Part shown: in pieces, positions 25,656-36,167 of the stretch
Numbering within the stretch: the first letter of the stretch is position 1
Layout: every line of letters starts with the position of its first letter
NCBI GenBank assembly: GCA_043777755.1
Contig: JAYWHK010000212.1
Span: 65,306 to 129,305, forward strand
Length of the DNA stretch: 64,000 nt
Source of the DNA: CANHEE01 sp043777755
GTDB lineage: Bacteria; Bacteroidota; Bacteroidia; Chitinophagales; Saprospiraceae
Reading direction: 5' to 3'
Notes under the pieces: generated by a model
Told to the model about the DNA's origin: nothing
The model's database searches: none
Seen by the model: only the letters and a program-made list of their open reading frames with translations
Made by a program: the position numbers and the translations under genes

Positions 25656-28600
25656 TTATAGACCAGATGGGTCAAATGGACGCATTACACCAAAGAATTT
25701 GAGTGTTCTTTCGCCTAAATCTGAGCTTACATGAATCAAATAAGTACCACTTGCCACTGGAATAGATTTTTCATTTTTCAAATCCCATTCCAATGCTGGT
25801 GTGATTTGTTTTTCTGAAACGCCAGGGTTTGTACCTTTTGTTCTTTCTGCTACTTCATCACGACGATACTGACGGATGAATTTACCATCTAATGTGTAGA
25901 TAGAAACAACACATTTTGCTGGTAAATTTGTGATTTTGACAGTATTGGTGAACTGAGAAATCTCATACGCTGAATAAGCATAATAAGGATTCGGAACAAC
26001 ATTGATTGCTTCTAATGCCTTATTTACCAATTCTGGTGAATCGACAGCTCCAGCTTGTGCGTTAGCAATTTCAAACTGATAAGTAGGATAACCCAACTTA
26101 ACGTTTGTACCTGCTGATACACTGTATGGATTATCAACACGAAGTTTGATGGTACAATCATTTGGAATTAAACCCGACTTGTAATCCAACATTTTTGAGC
26201 CCTGTGTCAAGAATGGCATTGCTGTCCATCTGATACGACGCACTACGTTGGTTTTACTTGGCGATGTTTTATTCAATTGTGTGTATAAGTCTGCACATCC
26301 ATCATACTCTTGGTCTGTTACATAAATGTAGTGTCCACAACCAGCAACCAATTGAGCTGCACCTTGCGGTCCATTTCCAACCGCAGCATCTGTTGTTGGA
26401 TTCCAAATCATATCTCTACCTGTTAAAGGTTGAGAAAATTTGTAAACCTCATTCAATACTTCATCTTTAGAATCAAAGCCAGAATTTTCACCAAAGAAAA
26501 CATTATAACGCTTTCCTGTTTCAACATCTACTGCATAGCCAGGAAACCAGCTTTTTCCTTTTGTTCCATCAGATGCAGCATTTGGGTCTGTTTCAGAACC
26601 AATAGAAGCACCAGCACGCAAATCAAAACTACCTTTTGCCTTCGCTGGATTAGCTGGATCTGTTTCTGCTGCCATACCTGACTCTGTGTACATATCATTA
26701 ATGGTTTCTACAACGACACAACGACTCCATTTTGACTTATCAGAAGTCAATACAATATCCACATTTGGAATTTTTTCCAAGAATGTATTTATTGGTTTTG
26801 TTGCTGCACCACCTGCGTTCAAATAATAATTTTTGCTTAGGTTGTTATACCAAGCAGGTGTTGTATAAGGAATAGTCTGTGCAGTAGTTCCTGTTCCAAA
26901 CGATCTTCTTTTATAATCACACATTGTATAAGGTACAAATTGACCTTTTAAGACCTTTGTGGAAAGAGCTTGATCTCTATCGTACTCAAATAATTCCTCT
27001 TGTGCATTATTTAATACAAAATCAAAAAACTGAGAACCACCAAAACCTGGAATAGAGTATTCATCGTTGATTGCTGAGAACCATTGACCACCAGAAGGGT
27101 TTTTGTACTCAATCTCACCACCAATCATACCATTGTCACCAGACTTCAATTCTCCTAATTCTTTGACTTGACCAATACCAATTGAGAAACCATATTTTGC
27201 GATGATTTGCTCATTCAAACGGTCAATAGAAGTTTCAGAAATGACTTCTGTACCATCTGCTAAGTTTTTCAACTTCCACTTTGTAGGCGCATCTAACACA
27301 TCATTTGTCATATTGCCATCAAAGAATGTCAATTCAAACTTGCCATTTTTTACTTCTAATGGATTATAGACTTTTACATTGATTGGCGCACGACCTGCTT
27401 TGTATTTGATTTCACCTTTGAAAGTTTTATTCAAAATTGCAACACGTGTATCTTCTGAAATGTCTAAGTTATTTCCACCAGTACCAATACCATCGAAACG
27501 GGTTACAACAACACCATCGCCATAAGATGCGTTGAGTTTTTTATCAACGATAGGTCTTGGAATTGCTGTAGTAATTTCGATGTTTCTACGACCAACGATA
27601 TAAGTCGTTTTTTGTCCTTTGTCTATTTTTTTATCATACTTTTCATACTCATTGTGTGCAAACGCAATTGCTACAAAATAGTACTTCTTATGATTAATCA
27701 AACTCTTACTTTGACCTTTTGCAAATAAATCTTGCTTGACACGGAAAGTATGCTCAACACCTTTATTTGTATTTTCAGACCTCAAAATAGGATATACAGC
27801 AGGATTTGATGGATTGTTTGGATCGTCCGTATTTTCCCAGTTGAATTGCTTCACAACATTGTTTTTTACATCAACTAATGCAACCAACTTAGATTTTTCA
27901 GGATCTTCAATGTCAGAAACACCCGCTTCTGGGCCTGCCAATTGATATACCTTATAACCTTCAAAGTTATAATATGGGCTTGCGCCTGTTGTTGGAGATT
28001 CTGGTTGTTTTTCTCTAAAACGAAGGTCTGCTCCGTAACTTTCATCATGGTTGTTAGACCCAGCGTCATTGGTCAAAACGATAACAAGTTCTTTGTCTAA
28101 CTCGATTAAGCCAACTTCTGGTGCATCTGGTCCGTCCAAAATATCAAAACAAGAGTCAAATAAACCTTGTGCTTTGTCATCTGCTTTACGCAATGCAGTC
28201 AAGCTTACTTTTCCACCACCTTGGTCTGCTACCCATGGCACACCAACAATAAGCTCATTGATTGCACCAGGAAGAAGTTTAAATGGTCCAGATACTTGTA
28301 ATGTACGTCTATCTCCAAAAGGTACGCCAGCAGTAGTCATAGACCAACCAGTAGGATTTTGTGGCTCATCTAAGAAGGCATATTTTGTCAATTTTGAAGC
28401 GTCTGGATTAGCATTGTAACCATTTCCTCCTATGGACAATGGTGTTTTATCTCTCCAAACTGCATTCAAATATTGGTAGTGATCTTCTACTGTTGTAGGG
28501 TCTTGTGTTGCAGGAGGAGGAGAACCCGCTGTTGCACCATTGAAATACATAAAAGTTGACATTCCAAGTTCTACATTTACAGAATCTTTTAACTTAGGAT

Positions 28601-29768
28601 CCCAAATCAATGGTTTTGCCAAATCCAATGGACCACGGAAATAATCCACACCTAAAATAGGAATTTTACTGGCATAAGTGTTTACATCTCCACAGTTAGA
28701 ACCAGAAGAACCATCTACTGCATCTTCGTTATATACATACATTAAACTACGTGGTTTGCCAGAAGCGTCAATACTATTGTCACAACCAATATAGTCATCA
28801 GTGTAACAACCTAAATCTGGGTCTGTCCAAACTGCGAAAAACATACTATCAATGTCTTGTGCCGCACGGTTTGCTAAACGGTATGCCATAAATGACATAT
28901 TGTTTACTTCGTCATTGGTTGCATAAGCAAACGCTTGAACTTGTACTTCCATACGAATTGGCTGTCCATTTGATTGTGTATGTACACCACCTGCGTCATT
29001 GAAAATCCAAAAAATCATCTGATCCGCATATTGAGGTGTCTTTTCGCAACCACGAACAAAGATTGCAGGGTAATCTCCATCTAATGGATCATATTTACCA
29101 TCTTCATTTCTATCCCAAAAATAAGCAAATTTCTTTACATTTGCTGGCATAGGAAAGCCGTGAACTTCTGTAAAGTAAGGATTACCTTTTGATGGCCAGC
29201 CTTTTACATTTTGTTCAATTTGGTCAATAAAACCAGGGTCAAGAACACGTCCGCCTGCATCTTTTGGCGCAGCATCATAAGCCGTTTTGAAGGCATCAAT
29301 TTCTCCACCATTCACCACGAAGTGTTTGTCCCAGTTAGCACAAGTCGCAGCTTCAACACCACCTTTCTCATCTAATGGACCAGACCACCAGTCGTTGTCT
29401 GCTGCTCTACGGAACAAGGTACAAGCTGTCTTTAAGTTATTACCAGCATCTATACCTCCTATCCAAATACCTCCTGCAAAAATAGAAGATACTCTCGGAA
29501 CACCCGGAGCAACATTGGGAACAACATAAAGTCCATCTTTAAAATCCCACCAAATGTCACCACCACCTTGAAGGCGAGCTCGCACGTTATTTACATTTAA
29601 GTCAATTTGTGACTTCGATTGCGCACATTCTTCACGGTAGTTGGCTTTGGGCGCTCCTGATTTTGGGGCAGGAGTACCATGCGTACCAACTGGAATATAT
29701 GCTGCTGAGAACTGAACTGCTACCATGGCTACCAAGAGCGTTAATAGCAAATTTTTTATTCTTTGCAT
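25656..29768 (-). CDS. Very large secreted protein with T9SS-like C-terminus
   Basis: This 1370-residue protein begins with a signal peptide (LLLTLLVAMVAVQFSAAY). The body has many aromatic and Gly/Pro-rich segments, for example GGDIWWDFKDGLYVVPNVAP, FAGGIWIGGIDAGN, AYFWDRNEDGKYDPLDGDYP and MSFMAYRLANRAAQDIDSMF. These recur in long bacteroidotal proteins encoded beside TonB receptors and PorV-family genes. The C-terminus reads like a T9SS signal: AINVVPNPYYAYSAYE, VSIYTLDGKFIRQYRR and ASGTYLIHVSSDLGERT. I recognise no enzyme motif. It is the middle gene of the operon, 33 bases after the TonB receptor gene. It may be a surface-exposed partner of that receptor; the function is unknown. Confidence 0.75.
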   Translation of the reverse strand: MQRIKNLLLTLLVAMVAVQFSAAYIPVGTHGTPAPKSGAPKANYREECAQSKSQIDLNVNNVRARLQGGGDIWWDFKDGLYVVPNVAPGVPRVSSIFAGGIWIGGIDAGNNLKTACTLFRRAADNDWWSGPLDEKGGVEAATCANWDKHFVVNGGEIDAFKTAYDAAPKDAGGRVLDPGFIDQIEQNVKGWPSKGNPYFTEVHGFPMPANVKKFAYFWDRNEDGKYDPLDGDYPAIFVRGCEKTPQYADQMIFWIFNDAGGVHTQSNGQPIRMEVQVQAFAYATNDEVNNMSFMAYRLANRAAQDIDSMFFAVWTDPDLGCYTDDYIGCDNSIDASGKPRSLMYVYNEDAVDGSSGSNCGDVNTYASKIPILGVDYFRGPLDLAKPLIWDPKLKDSVNVELGMSTFMYFNGATAGSPPPATQDPTTVEDHYQYLNAVWRDKTPLSIGGNGYNANPDASKLTKYAFLDEPQNPTGWSMTTAGVPFGDRRTLQVSGPFKLLPGAINELIVGVPWVADQGGGKVSLTALRKADDKAQGLFDSCFDILDGPDAPEVGLIELDKELVIVLTNDAGSNNHDESYGADLRFREKQPESPTTGASPYYNFEGYKVYQLAGPEAGVSDIEDPEKSKLVALVDVKNNVVKQFNWENTDDPNNPSNPAVYPILRSENTNKGVEHTFRVKQDLFAKGQSKSLINHKKYYFVAIAFAHNEYEKYDKKIDKGQKTTYIVGRRNIEITTAIPRPIVDKKLNASYGDGVVVTRFDGIGTGGNNLDISEDTRVAILNKTFKGEIKYKAGRAPINVKVYNPLEVKNGKFELTFFDGNMTNDVLDAPTKWKLKNLADGTEVISETSIDRLNEQIIAKYGFSIGIGQVKELGELKSGDNGMIGGEIEYKNPSGGQWFSAINDEYSIPGFGGSQFFDFVLNNAQEELFEYDRDQALSTKVLKGQFVPYTMCDYKRRSFGTGTTAQTIPYTTPAWYNNLSKNYYLNAGGAATKPINTFLEKIPNVDIVLTSDKSKWSRCVVVETINDMYTESGMAAETDPANPAKAKGSFDLRAGASIGSETDPNAASDGTKGKSWFPGYAVDVETGKRYNVFFGENSGFDSKDEVLNEVYKFSQPLTGRDMIWNPTTDAAVGNGPQGAAQLVAGCGHYIYVTDQEYDGCADLYTQLNKTSPSKTNVVRRIRWTAMPFLTQGSKMLDYKSGLIPNDCTIKLRVDNPYSVSAGTNVKLGYPTYQFEIANAQAGAVDSPELVNKALEAINVVPNPYYAYSAYEISQFTNTVKITNLPAKCVVSIYTLDGKFIRQYRRDEVAERTKGTNPGVSEKQITPALEWDLKNEKSIPVASGTYLIHVSSDLGERTLKFFGVMRPFDPSGL

Positions 29769-29801
29769 GAGAAAAATATTTTTTTAATTTTTATTGTTTT
29801 T

Positions 29802-32800
29802 TTAGAAATAAAATGACAAACCTGCAAATATACGACGTGGCAATGTAAAATTACCGCCATTCAACAATGCCCAGTGGTATGCATCTAAGAAAGAATCTGT
29901 ATTACGTCCCTGAGTCGTGATTGACTCAATTTCTTGTTGTCCAATTTGCGATTGCAAGTAACCATCATTTTCAGGTGAACCTGATGCAGAGAATACTCCT
30001 TTCACATTGCGTGTATCCAAAACGTTTTGTACACGTAAGAACACGTTGAAATCCAATGATTTTGTTTCGCTACCCAAAGAGAAGTTTTTATCTACTTTTA
30101 AGTCAAAGTTACTTTTCCAAGGAAGACGAGCACCGTTGATTTGACCAACTGTACCAGAACCTCCGAATTTACCTACCAATAATTTAGCAGTGTATGGTGT
30201 TCCAGAAACTGCACTTGCAATAATATTTACACCAAAATTTTCTAACAATTTCAAACCACCAATTTTAGGACCATTGTAAGCGTTTCCAGAAGGGAAACGG
30301 TAGTCAATTGATGCTTGAATATTGTGACGTTCATCAAAAGACAATGGGTACAACGTACGTAAATTACCACGAGCAGTAAGGTTTTTTTGCGTATTTGCAT
30401 CAGAACCTGTACCATCTGCAAACTGAAGTGTATAGGACAAATTCATTTGAATATTGTTCGTTCTTCTTAAATCATAACCAAAAGTAAATCCTTTTACTGT
30501 ACCAAAGTCAATATTGCCATAAGTATAGTAGTTGCTCACGATAGGTACATATAAATAAGTACGACGCTGTACTTGATCACGTAATTCTTTGTAGTAGGCT
30601 GTTAATTTCAATGCCGATGAATTGGTCAATTTTTGTTGGAAACCAACTTCATAATAAACCGTTTTCTCTGGCTTCAAATTTGGATTGTCAATCGGGTCAT
30701 TTTCTGTAATACGGCCAGCATCTGCAAAGTAAAAATAATCCAAAGCTGTTGCATTAAAGTTTGTTGTTGGACGAGAAACCAATACATCGTAATTAGCAAA
30801 GAAGTTTGCCTCATCAGAGATTGGGAACGAGAACGCCAAACGTGGCATAAAATTCACTTGTGGTAAATAGTCAGTAAAAGTACTTTTAGGGTCAAAACTT
30901 GCTGATTTAATCCAGTCTTTGTTTTGCTTTACTTCTGCATTTGAATACAATGGATCAGGTGCTACACCATTAAAAATCAAATTGGCATCGTTCACTGTTG
31001 TACCTTTTGCATCATACCATTGCTCTCCACTACGGAAAGCCTTTATAGTTGGATTCTGAGCATTTGCATCAGCAACATATACCTTAAAATCGTCACTAAC
31101 AGTACCTGGTTGTGCACCTTTGTTGTTCGCATAAAAATCTCCCGCAGACTTAATGTCATATAGAGAGTATGGATCTTTCAGTACTTTTGTATTCGCATCA
31201 AAGCGGTCTATACGAAGACCTACACGGAAAATGATGTTTTCAATTGTAAATTTATCTTGGATAAACGCTGCTGTATATAATGGACGTTGAGCCACTACAG
31301 GAAATGTACGAATACCGCTTGCATCTCTTTGGGTAAAGAAATCATCAAATGTTACTGTATTTGCTAATTTGTTACCCAAGTAGTCAAAACCATAATAATT
31401 GATTAAATTTCTTTGACTTAATTCTCTTGAAGAGAACATACTCAAATTCAATTCGTCAGGTCTGAAAGCATTAACATTTAAGTGTGTAAGTGTATCAATA
31501 CCTTTTCCTCCATTTGCTGCTTTACGGGCTTCTTTGTAGAATTTACCGTCAGCGTTTGGAATCGAATAATTCGCATAGATTGGAACTTCTACATCTATTG
31601 TACCACCACCTTGAACAGGTTGTTTTTCTATCTGCTTACCAATAATTTTTAGAGGTTTGCTCGCTCCATTTTCAAGTTTGCCACCATCTTGTACACCGTT
31701 AAAGTTTTGGTCAGCCAACTGATTGCCCAAATTCCAAAGGTCAAATGGTGATAAACTATAAAAACGATTTGTACGTTGCTCATAAGTCAAACCAAACTGA
31801 ATGCTGTGACGATTTTTGCTATTCCCGCCAGGAACAAGGTCAAATGAACTGTTCACATTCACGTTGATTAAATCATCATCTCTCTTGTTGAAACTGTTGT
31901 AGATTTGTCCTGCGTTACGGAAATTCCAAACATTACGGTAAGTTGTATTTTGGAAACCATTTTGATTGATAAATGCTGACAATGTTCCTTGGTCTGCTAC
32001 CAATTTATTGTAGTTCGCTAAAACAGGATTAAGTGTTCCTGCCTTATAACCTTTAAATTCTGTATTGTAACCAGAGTGAAATAAAGAATCTGGTCCATTA
32101 GCAACAGTAACAGATTGAACCACAGCAACACTTGAATCTCTAAATTCTCCAATATAGCCATAATCCATATAGCGGTCTTGGTGAATTAAGTCTTCACGTT
32201 TGTTTTTGTTGTTTTCAATACCAAACTGCAATGAGTATGACGCATTTTGAATCAACGCTTTTTTACCATCTGTTACACCTTCGTTTGAACCCAAACGGTG
32301 ACGGAAACGGAAGTTTGCACGGTAGCGGTCATTGTATTCAAAAGGATTGCGTTCTGAGTTCAAGAATCTCCAAGAACGAACTCCAATATCATTGTCACCA
32401 CTTGGCTCATTTGCAAAACGATTTTTCAAACTTGAATATTGACCAGAAAGAGTAACATCAATATCTTTAGTAACACGAGCATCTAACTTTGTGTTGATGT
32501 CATAACGACGGTCTTGCTCGTTTGGTTTTACTTTCAAGAACTCCATATCGGAATCTCTCAATTGCTCTCCAGCTGACAAAAACGTTGCACCACTACGAAT
32601 TAATGGATTTTCTTCCAATTCTTTTGTTTTTGCAGCATTCACACGAACTAAATCAACCGCAGAAGGAGAAACATCTTGATTGTAAAGGAAGTTACCCGAG
32701 GCACGAAAACCTAAAACAGTTGCTCCATTACGCTTAAGGATTGGACCACTTACGTTCACGTTTGCCAAGTTGTTGTTGTACGCATCAACAGACTTCTCTA

Positions 32801-33503
32801 GTTCAATACCTCCTGTGTATTTCGCAGAAGGACCTTTGGTTTGAATGGTAATAATACCACCTGTTACGTCACCGTACTGCGCTTCAACACCACCTGTGAT
32901 GACCTGCAATTGGTCAATCTCTTGTGCTGGTGGCAAAGCCTCTTTGTTTGTACGAATACCATCTACCATGTAGATCGTATTGCCATCACGAGAACCCTTG
33001 ATGCGAATGTTGCCATCGCCATCATTAGAAGATACACCTGAGGTCATAGCAACCATTGCAGAAACGTTACGAGTGGGAAGTGTTTTAATCTCCTCACTTG
33101 TTAACGTGGCGCCACTTGTTGTTCTGTCTTGTTGAATTAAAGGTTTTCGGTATTCAATTTTAACCACCTCTCCTAATATAGTCGAAGATTCCTCTAATTT
33201 AACATTGAGCGAGACAATCTGTCCAGAAGACAAAATCACCTTCTCTTGGCGTTGTGTTTTTAAGCCGACGTAAGAAAACTCGACATCATACGTTCCACCA
33301 TCTGTGTTAATGGAATAATTTCCATCTAAGTCAGTAGAAACTGCTGCCTTTTTTACGCCACCTTTAAATAGAATAACAGTTCCGCCAATGATTGTTTCAT
33401 TTGACTTGTCTGTTACTGTACCCCTTAATGTAGCTTGCGACTGCGCTATAAGCACTGCCGTACAAAAGAGGAAAGAAATTGTTAGTAAAAGATTTTTCAT
33501 CAT
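29802..33503 (-). CDS. TonB-dependent receptor with carboxypeptidase-regulatory-like domain
   Basis: This 1233-residue outer-membrane receptor has a signal peptide (NLLLTISFLFCTAVLIAQ). A carboxypeptidase-D-regulatory-like domain spans about residues 25-105 (TLRGTVTDKSNETIIGGTV to VGLKTQRQEKVIL). The plug is at about 125-230 (AMVAMTSGVSSNDGDGNIRI, IYMVDGIRT, GGVEAQYGDVTGGIITIQT), and a large beta-barrel ends with the aromatic terminus FAGLSFYF. It imports or binds a substrate using TonB energy. The plan is SusC-like, but no SusD-type lipoprotein is adjacent; the partner is instead the 1370-residue protein and the PorV/PorQ-like protein. The substrate is unknown. Confidence 0.9.
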   Translation of the reverse strand: MMKNLLLTISFLFCTAVLIAQSQATLRGTVTDKSNETIIGGTVILFKGGVKKAAVSTDLDGNYSINTDGGTYDVEFSYVGLKTQRQEKVILSSGQIVSLNVKLEESSTILGEVVKIEYRKPLIQQDRTTSGATLTSEEIKTLPTRNVSAMVAMTSGVSSNDGDGNIRIKGSRDGNTIYMVDGIRTNKEALPPAQEIDQLQVITGGVEAQYGDVTGGIITIQTKGPSAKYTGGIELEKSVDAYNNNLANVNVSGPILKRNGATVLGFRASGNFLYNQDVSPSAVDLVRVNAAKTKELEENPLIRSGATFLSAGEQLRDSDMEFLKVKPNEQDRRYDINTKLDARVTKDIDVTLSGQYSSLKNRFANEPSGDNDIGVRSWRFLNSERNPFEYNDRYRANFRFRHRLGSNEGVTDGKKALIQNASYSLQFGIENNKNKREDLIHQDRYMDYGYIGEFRDSSVAVVQSVTVANGPDSLFHSGYNTEFKGYKAGTLNPVLANYNKLVADQGTLSAFINQNGFQNTTYRNVWNFRNAGQIYNSFNKRDDDLINVNVNSSFDLVPGGNSKNRHSIQFGLTYEQRTNRFYSLSPFDLWNLGNQLADQNFNGVQDGGKLENGASKPLKIIGKQIEKQPVQGGGTIDVEVPIYANYSIPNADGKFYKEARKAANGGKGIDTLTHLNVNAFRPDELNLSMFSSRELSQRNLINYYGFDYLGNKLANTVTFDDFFTQRDASGIRTFPVVAQRPLYTAAFIQDKFTIENIIFRVGLRIDRFDANTKVLKDPYSLYDIKSAGDFYANNKGAQPGTVSDDFKVYVADANAQNPTIKAFRSGEQWYDAKGTTVNDANLIFNGVAPDPLYSNAEVKQNKDWIKSASFDPKSTFTDYLPQVNFMPRLAFSFPISDEANFFANYDVLVSRPTTNFNATALDYFYFADAGRITENDPIDNPNLKPEKTVYYEVGFQQKLTNSSALKLTAYYKELRDQVQRRTYLYVPIVSNYYTYGNIDFGTVKGFTFGYDLRRTNNIQMNLSYTLQFADGTGSDANTQKNLTARGNLRTLYPLSFDERHNIQASIDYRFPSGNAYNGPKIGGLKLLENFGVNIIASAVSGTPYTAKLLVGKFGGSGTVGQINGARLPWKSNFDLKVDKNFSLGSETKSLDFNVFLRVQNVLDTRNVKGVFSASGSPENDGYLQSQIGQQEIESITTQGRNTDSFLDAYHWALLNGGNFTLPRRIFAGLSFYF

Positions 33504-33784
33504 ACTAAGCGTTTAAATAATAAAGTAAATGCCTTAAAAATCCGAAAGCCTCTCCTTAATCCTCTCCCAAAAGAAAAGGAAATTAAAAAAAAGCACTTAA
33601 AGCTGAAATTTTGATTAGGCTTGTTTAGTTAATATATTTTAAAAAAATTTATATTTTTAAAAAGTCCGCAATTTTAGTATTTTTTTCACACATATAATAT
33701 TTTTTTAATGATATTTCGGCAAAAAAATTAAAATTACAGTAATAAAGTGATTCAGAAAATGAATTTGACGATTAATTTTTTAGA

Positions 33785-34732
33785 TTAGTCTTCTTTTTTT
33801 ACATTTTTCGATATTTTTTCTATTAAAACTTGGGACAGTAATTTTTTAGATTCATACGTCCAACCAGCTATATGTGGAGAAAGAATTACATTTGAATATT
33901 CGTACAATGCTGTGTATAGCTGATCTTCTTCTTTGCTAAAAGTTTGTACTTTTTCATTTTCAAAAACATCTAAACAAGCTCCCTTTATTTTTTTATTTTT
34001 CAGTGCATCTAAGAGTGATGCCGTTTTAACAACATTTCCACGTGAGGTGTTGATAATAATTGGATTTTTTTTACAAAGATTAAAAAAATCATCATCGCAA
34101 AAATGTTTTGTTTCGGGTGTCAATGGCAAATGAAAACTAATAACATCAGATTCGTTTTGAAGTTCTTCTAAACTCACTTTTTCTACAAAATCATATTCTA
34201 CATCAAATTCGTTCACATATTTGTCATAAACCAAGATATTCATTTCCATACTTTTCAATTTTCGAGCAAAAGCTTTTCCTGTATGCCCGAATCCAATAAT
34301 TCCAATTGTTTTTCCTCTCAACTCCCAACCACGGTTTTTTTCTCGTTTCCAAACTTTTTGCCTTAGTTCTCTATCTGCCTTTAAAAAATTATTTGCCAGT
34401 GCTAACAACATTCCAAGTGCGTGCTCTGCTACTGCATTGCTATTTCCCTCTGGAGAAAAAAACGTTTGAATGTTCTTCTCCGTTGCATAAGGAATATCTA
34501 CCACTTCTCGTCCGCTGCCTAATCTTGCTATGAATTTTAACTTTAAACCTTTGTCAATCAAGTTTTTATCCATTAAAACTTTACTATTGATGATAATACC
34601 AACATAATTGTGAATGACACTATGGACTTCCTGTAAAGTGATGTCTGGCAAATAATCGCAAGTATAATTGGCTTTGGTAAATTCTTCGACTAACAGAGGA
34701 TGCGCTGCATCAGTAATTAGGATTTTTTCCAT
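33785..34732 (-). CDS. D-isomer-specific 2-hydroxyacid dehydrogenase
   Basis: This 315-residue NAD-dependent dehydrogenase is of the phosphoglycerate dehydrogenase type. The Rossmann motif is GKTIGIIGFGHTGKAFARKL (about residues 140-159). The catalytic residues are visible: Arg in IARLGSGREVVDI, Glu in ACLDVFENEKVQ and His in ILSPHIAGWT. DVISFHLPLTPETKHF is the family's conserved loop. It lacks a C-terminal ACT domain, so it resembles the short SerA or erythronate/glycerate dehydrogenase forms. The substrate is uncertain. It is divergent from the lipoprotein gene at 34924. Confidence 0.85.
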   Translation of the reverse strand: MEKILITDAAHPLLVEEFTKANYTCDYLPDITLQEVHSVIHNYVGIIINSKVLMDKNLIDKGLKLKFIARLGSGREVVDIPYATEKNIQTFFSPEGNSNAVAEHALGMLLALANNFLKADRELRQKVWKREKNRGWELRGKTIGIIGFGHTGKAFARKLKSMEMNILVYDKYVNEFDVEYDFVEKVSLEELQNESDVISFHLPLTPETKHFCDDDFFNLCKKNPIIINTSRGNVVKTASLLDALKNKKIKGACLDVFENEKVQTFSKEEDQLYTALYEYSNVILSPHIAGWTYESKKLLSQVLIEKISKNVKKED

Positions 34733-34897
34733 AAAGTTAAAGGATATTTTTATATATGTAAAGTCATAATTAGTGAATAGGGTATATGACTTCGTGAATG
34801 AGGTTTTTGACTGTATTAATCAATTGAGAGATTTGGGAGGATTTTTGGCAGAAAAAATTTTTTTTCAAAGTTATTAGTACAAATCAAAGATTGCTAC

Positions 34898-34905
34898 TAA
34901 CTTTG
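34898..34905 (+). promoter_or_regulatory. Probable -7 box for the lipoprotein gene at 34924
   Basis: TAACTTTG matches TAnnTTTG 18 bases before the ATG, giving a very short leader. No clear -33 element was found. Confidence 0.45.
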
Positions 34906-34923
34906 GGTCAAAAGTAAAAAAAA

Positions 34924-35580
34924 ATGAGAAATTATTTATTTATTGCCCTAATTTTTAACCTAACTTTAGCGTGCAATCAAGCTCCAAAGTTAAAAATGAC
35001 AAGTTTTGTCCGTTATATCGCTCCCGAAGAAGCGATTCAGGCTGATGTAAGTATTTTTAACGAAAAAAATCCTACTGTTCCTATCAAAGTAGATAATCTT
35101 TTCTTCAACGGTGGCGCAATGGAACGCAAAGAAAATAAAATACAAGGCATTGTCTATCGCTCGGAACGTGATGGAAAATATCCTGTAGATTTTTCCTACA
35201 CTTTTAATTTTGAAAAAAAAGACTACCAAGCTACACTTAAGGCCGCAGCAATCAAAGATTTAATGGTGGTGGATTCCTTAGCGCACAAAAAAAGTGGTAT
35301 AAAAATCCGTTGGAATGGCGAACCGCTAAAAAAAGACGAAGTGCTGACTGCTGTCATTTCTGACGAGGAAGGAACGAGTGCCGAAGCTCAAATTCAAGGT
35401 GCTACGCAAAGCAATGAAGTTTCGATTCCAGGCACTATGTTTTCTGGTTTGAAGACTGGCAAAGGTTCTGTTTTTATTGTAAAAAGAAGAACTGAATTCA
35501 TTGATAATCAAAATCTTAGCATAGAATCCGCCATAGAATTTTATTCAAAAACGGTGACTGTATATTTGAGAGAGGAGTGA
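34924..35580 (+). CDS. Lipoprotein of unknown function
   Basis: This 218-residue protein has a lipoprotein signal, YLFIALIFNLTLACNQAPK, with the likely lipidated Cys17. The mature part looks beta-rich, perhaps two Ig-like domains (MTSFVRYIAPEEAIQADVSI, KYPVDFSYTFNFEKKDYQAT, LTAVISDEEGTSAEAQIQG). I recognise no named family. It is a single-gene unit with its own -7 box and a hairpin shared with the convergent folA gene. Confidence 0.6.
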   Translation: MRNYLFIALIFNLTLACNQAPKLKMTSFVRYIAPEEAIQADVSIFNEKNPTVPIKVDNLFFNGGAMERKENKIQGIVYRSERDGKYPVDFSYTFNFEKKDYQATLKAAAIKDLMVVDSLAHKKSGIKIRWNGEPLKKDEVLTAVISDEEGTSAEAQIQGATQSNEVSIPGTMFSGLKTGKGSVFIVKRRTEFIDNQNLSIESAIEFYSKTVTVYLREE

Positions 35581-35584
35581 GAAA

Positions 35585-35645
35585 GGGAGAAAGTAAGAAA
35601 GTGCAAACGTAGATTATTACGCAACACACTTTCTTACTTTCCCAC
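35585..35645. terminator. Hairpin between convergent lipoprotein gene and folA
   Basis: GAAAGTAAGAAAGTG (35589-35603) pairs exactly with CACTTTCTTACTTTC (35627-35641) around a 23-base loop. It sits in the 68-base gap between convergent genes, so it may serve both. T tracts are weak on both sides. Confidence 0.6.
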
Positions 35646-35648
35646 ATT

Positions 35649-36140
35649 CTACTTTCTCTCCAAAATCTTAAAAGTATAGTTCCATTCGTTTTTTTCATCT
35701 TTTAAATGTGTTTCTTCAAAAATAAGTTTCCATTCAGAAAGCTCTAAATTTGGAAAAAAAACATCGCCATCGGCATCAATATCGACTTCGGTAAGATAGA
35801 TTTTATCGCAAATGTCCATACTTTGTTGATAGATTTCGCCGCCGCCGATGATAAATGCTTCGGTTTCACCTTCATTTTCTGCCAATTGCAGGGCTTCGCC
35901 AAGGCTATGTACAACTTCGCAGCCTTGTGCCAAATAAAAAATATCCCTTGTAATAATAATGTTGGTGCGTTTGGGCAATGGACGACCAATAGATTCAAAA
36001 CATTTTCGTCCCATAATCACCGCATGACCCAAGGTGTTTTTCTTAAACCATTTAAGGTCATCTGGTAAATACCAAGGAATTTGATTGTCTTTGCCGATAA
36101 TATTATTTTTGCCAACGGCTACTATAGAAGATATTTTCAT
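35649..36140 (-). CDS. folA: Dihydrofolate reductase
   Basis: This 163-residue enzyme reduces dihydrofolate to tetrahydrofolate with NADPH. The N-terminus MKISSIVAVGKNNIIGKDNQ is classical. The catalytic acid is in WYLPDDLKWFKKNTLGHAVI, the NADPH-binding motif is MGRKCFESIGRPLP, and FIIGGGEIYQQ is the second glycine motif. I chose the ATG at 36140: a minus-strand TATCTTTG box lies at 36160-36167, so the longer frames starting at 36209 or 36149 are less likely. It was not possible to link it to a thymidylate synthase gene in this window. Identification is secure. Confidence 0.93.
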   Translation of the reverse strand: MKISSIVAVGKNNIIGKDNQIPWYLPDDLKWFKKNTLGHAVIMGRKCFESIGRPLPKRTNIIITRDIFYLAQGCEVVHSLGEALQLAENEGETEAFIIGGGEIYQQSMDICDKIYLTEVDIDADGDVFFPNLELSEWKLIFEETHLKDEKNEWNYTFKILERK

Positions 36141-36159
36141 TTTTTTCATAAATTTGTGG

Positions 36160-36167
36160 CAAAGATA
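36160..36167 (-). promoter_or_regulatory. Probable -7 box of folA
   Basis: Read on the minus strand, TATCTTTG matches TAnnTTTG and lies 20 bases before the ATG at 36140. It argues against the longer open frame for folA, which would start upstream of this box. Confidence 0.5.
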
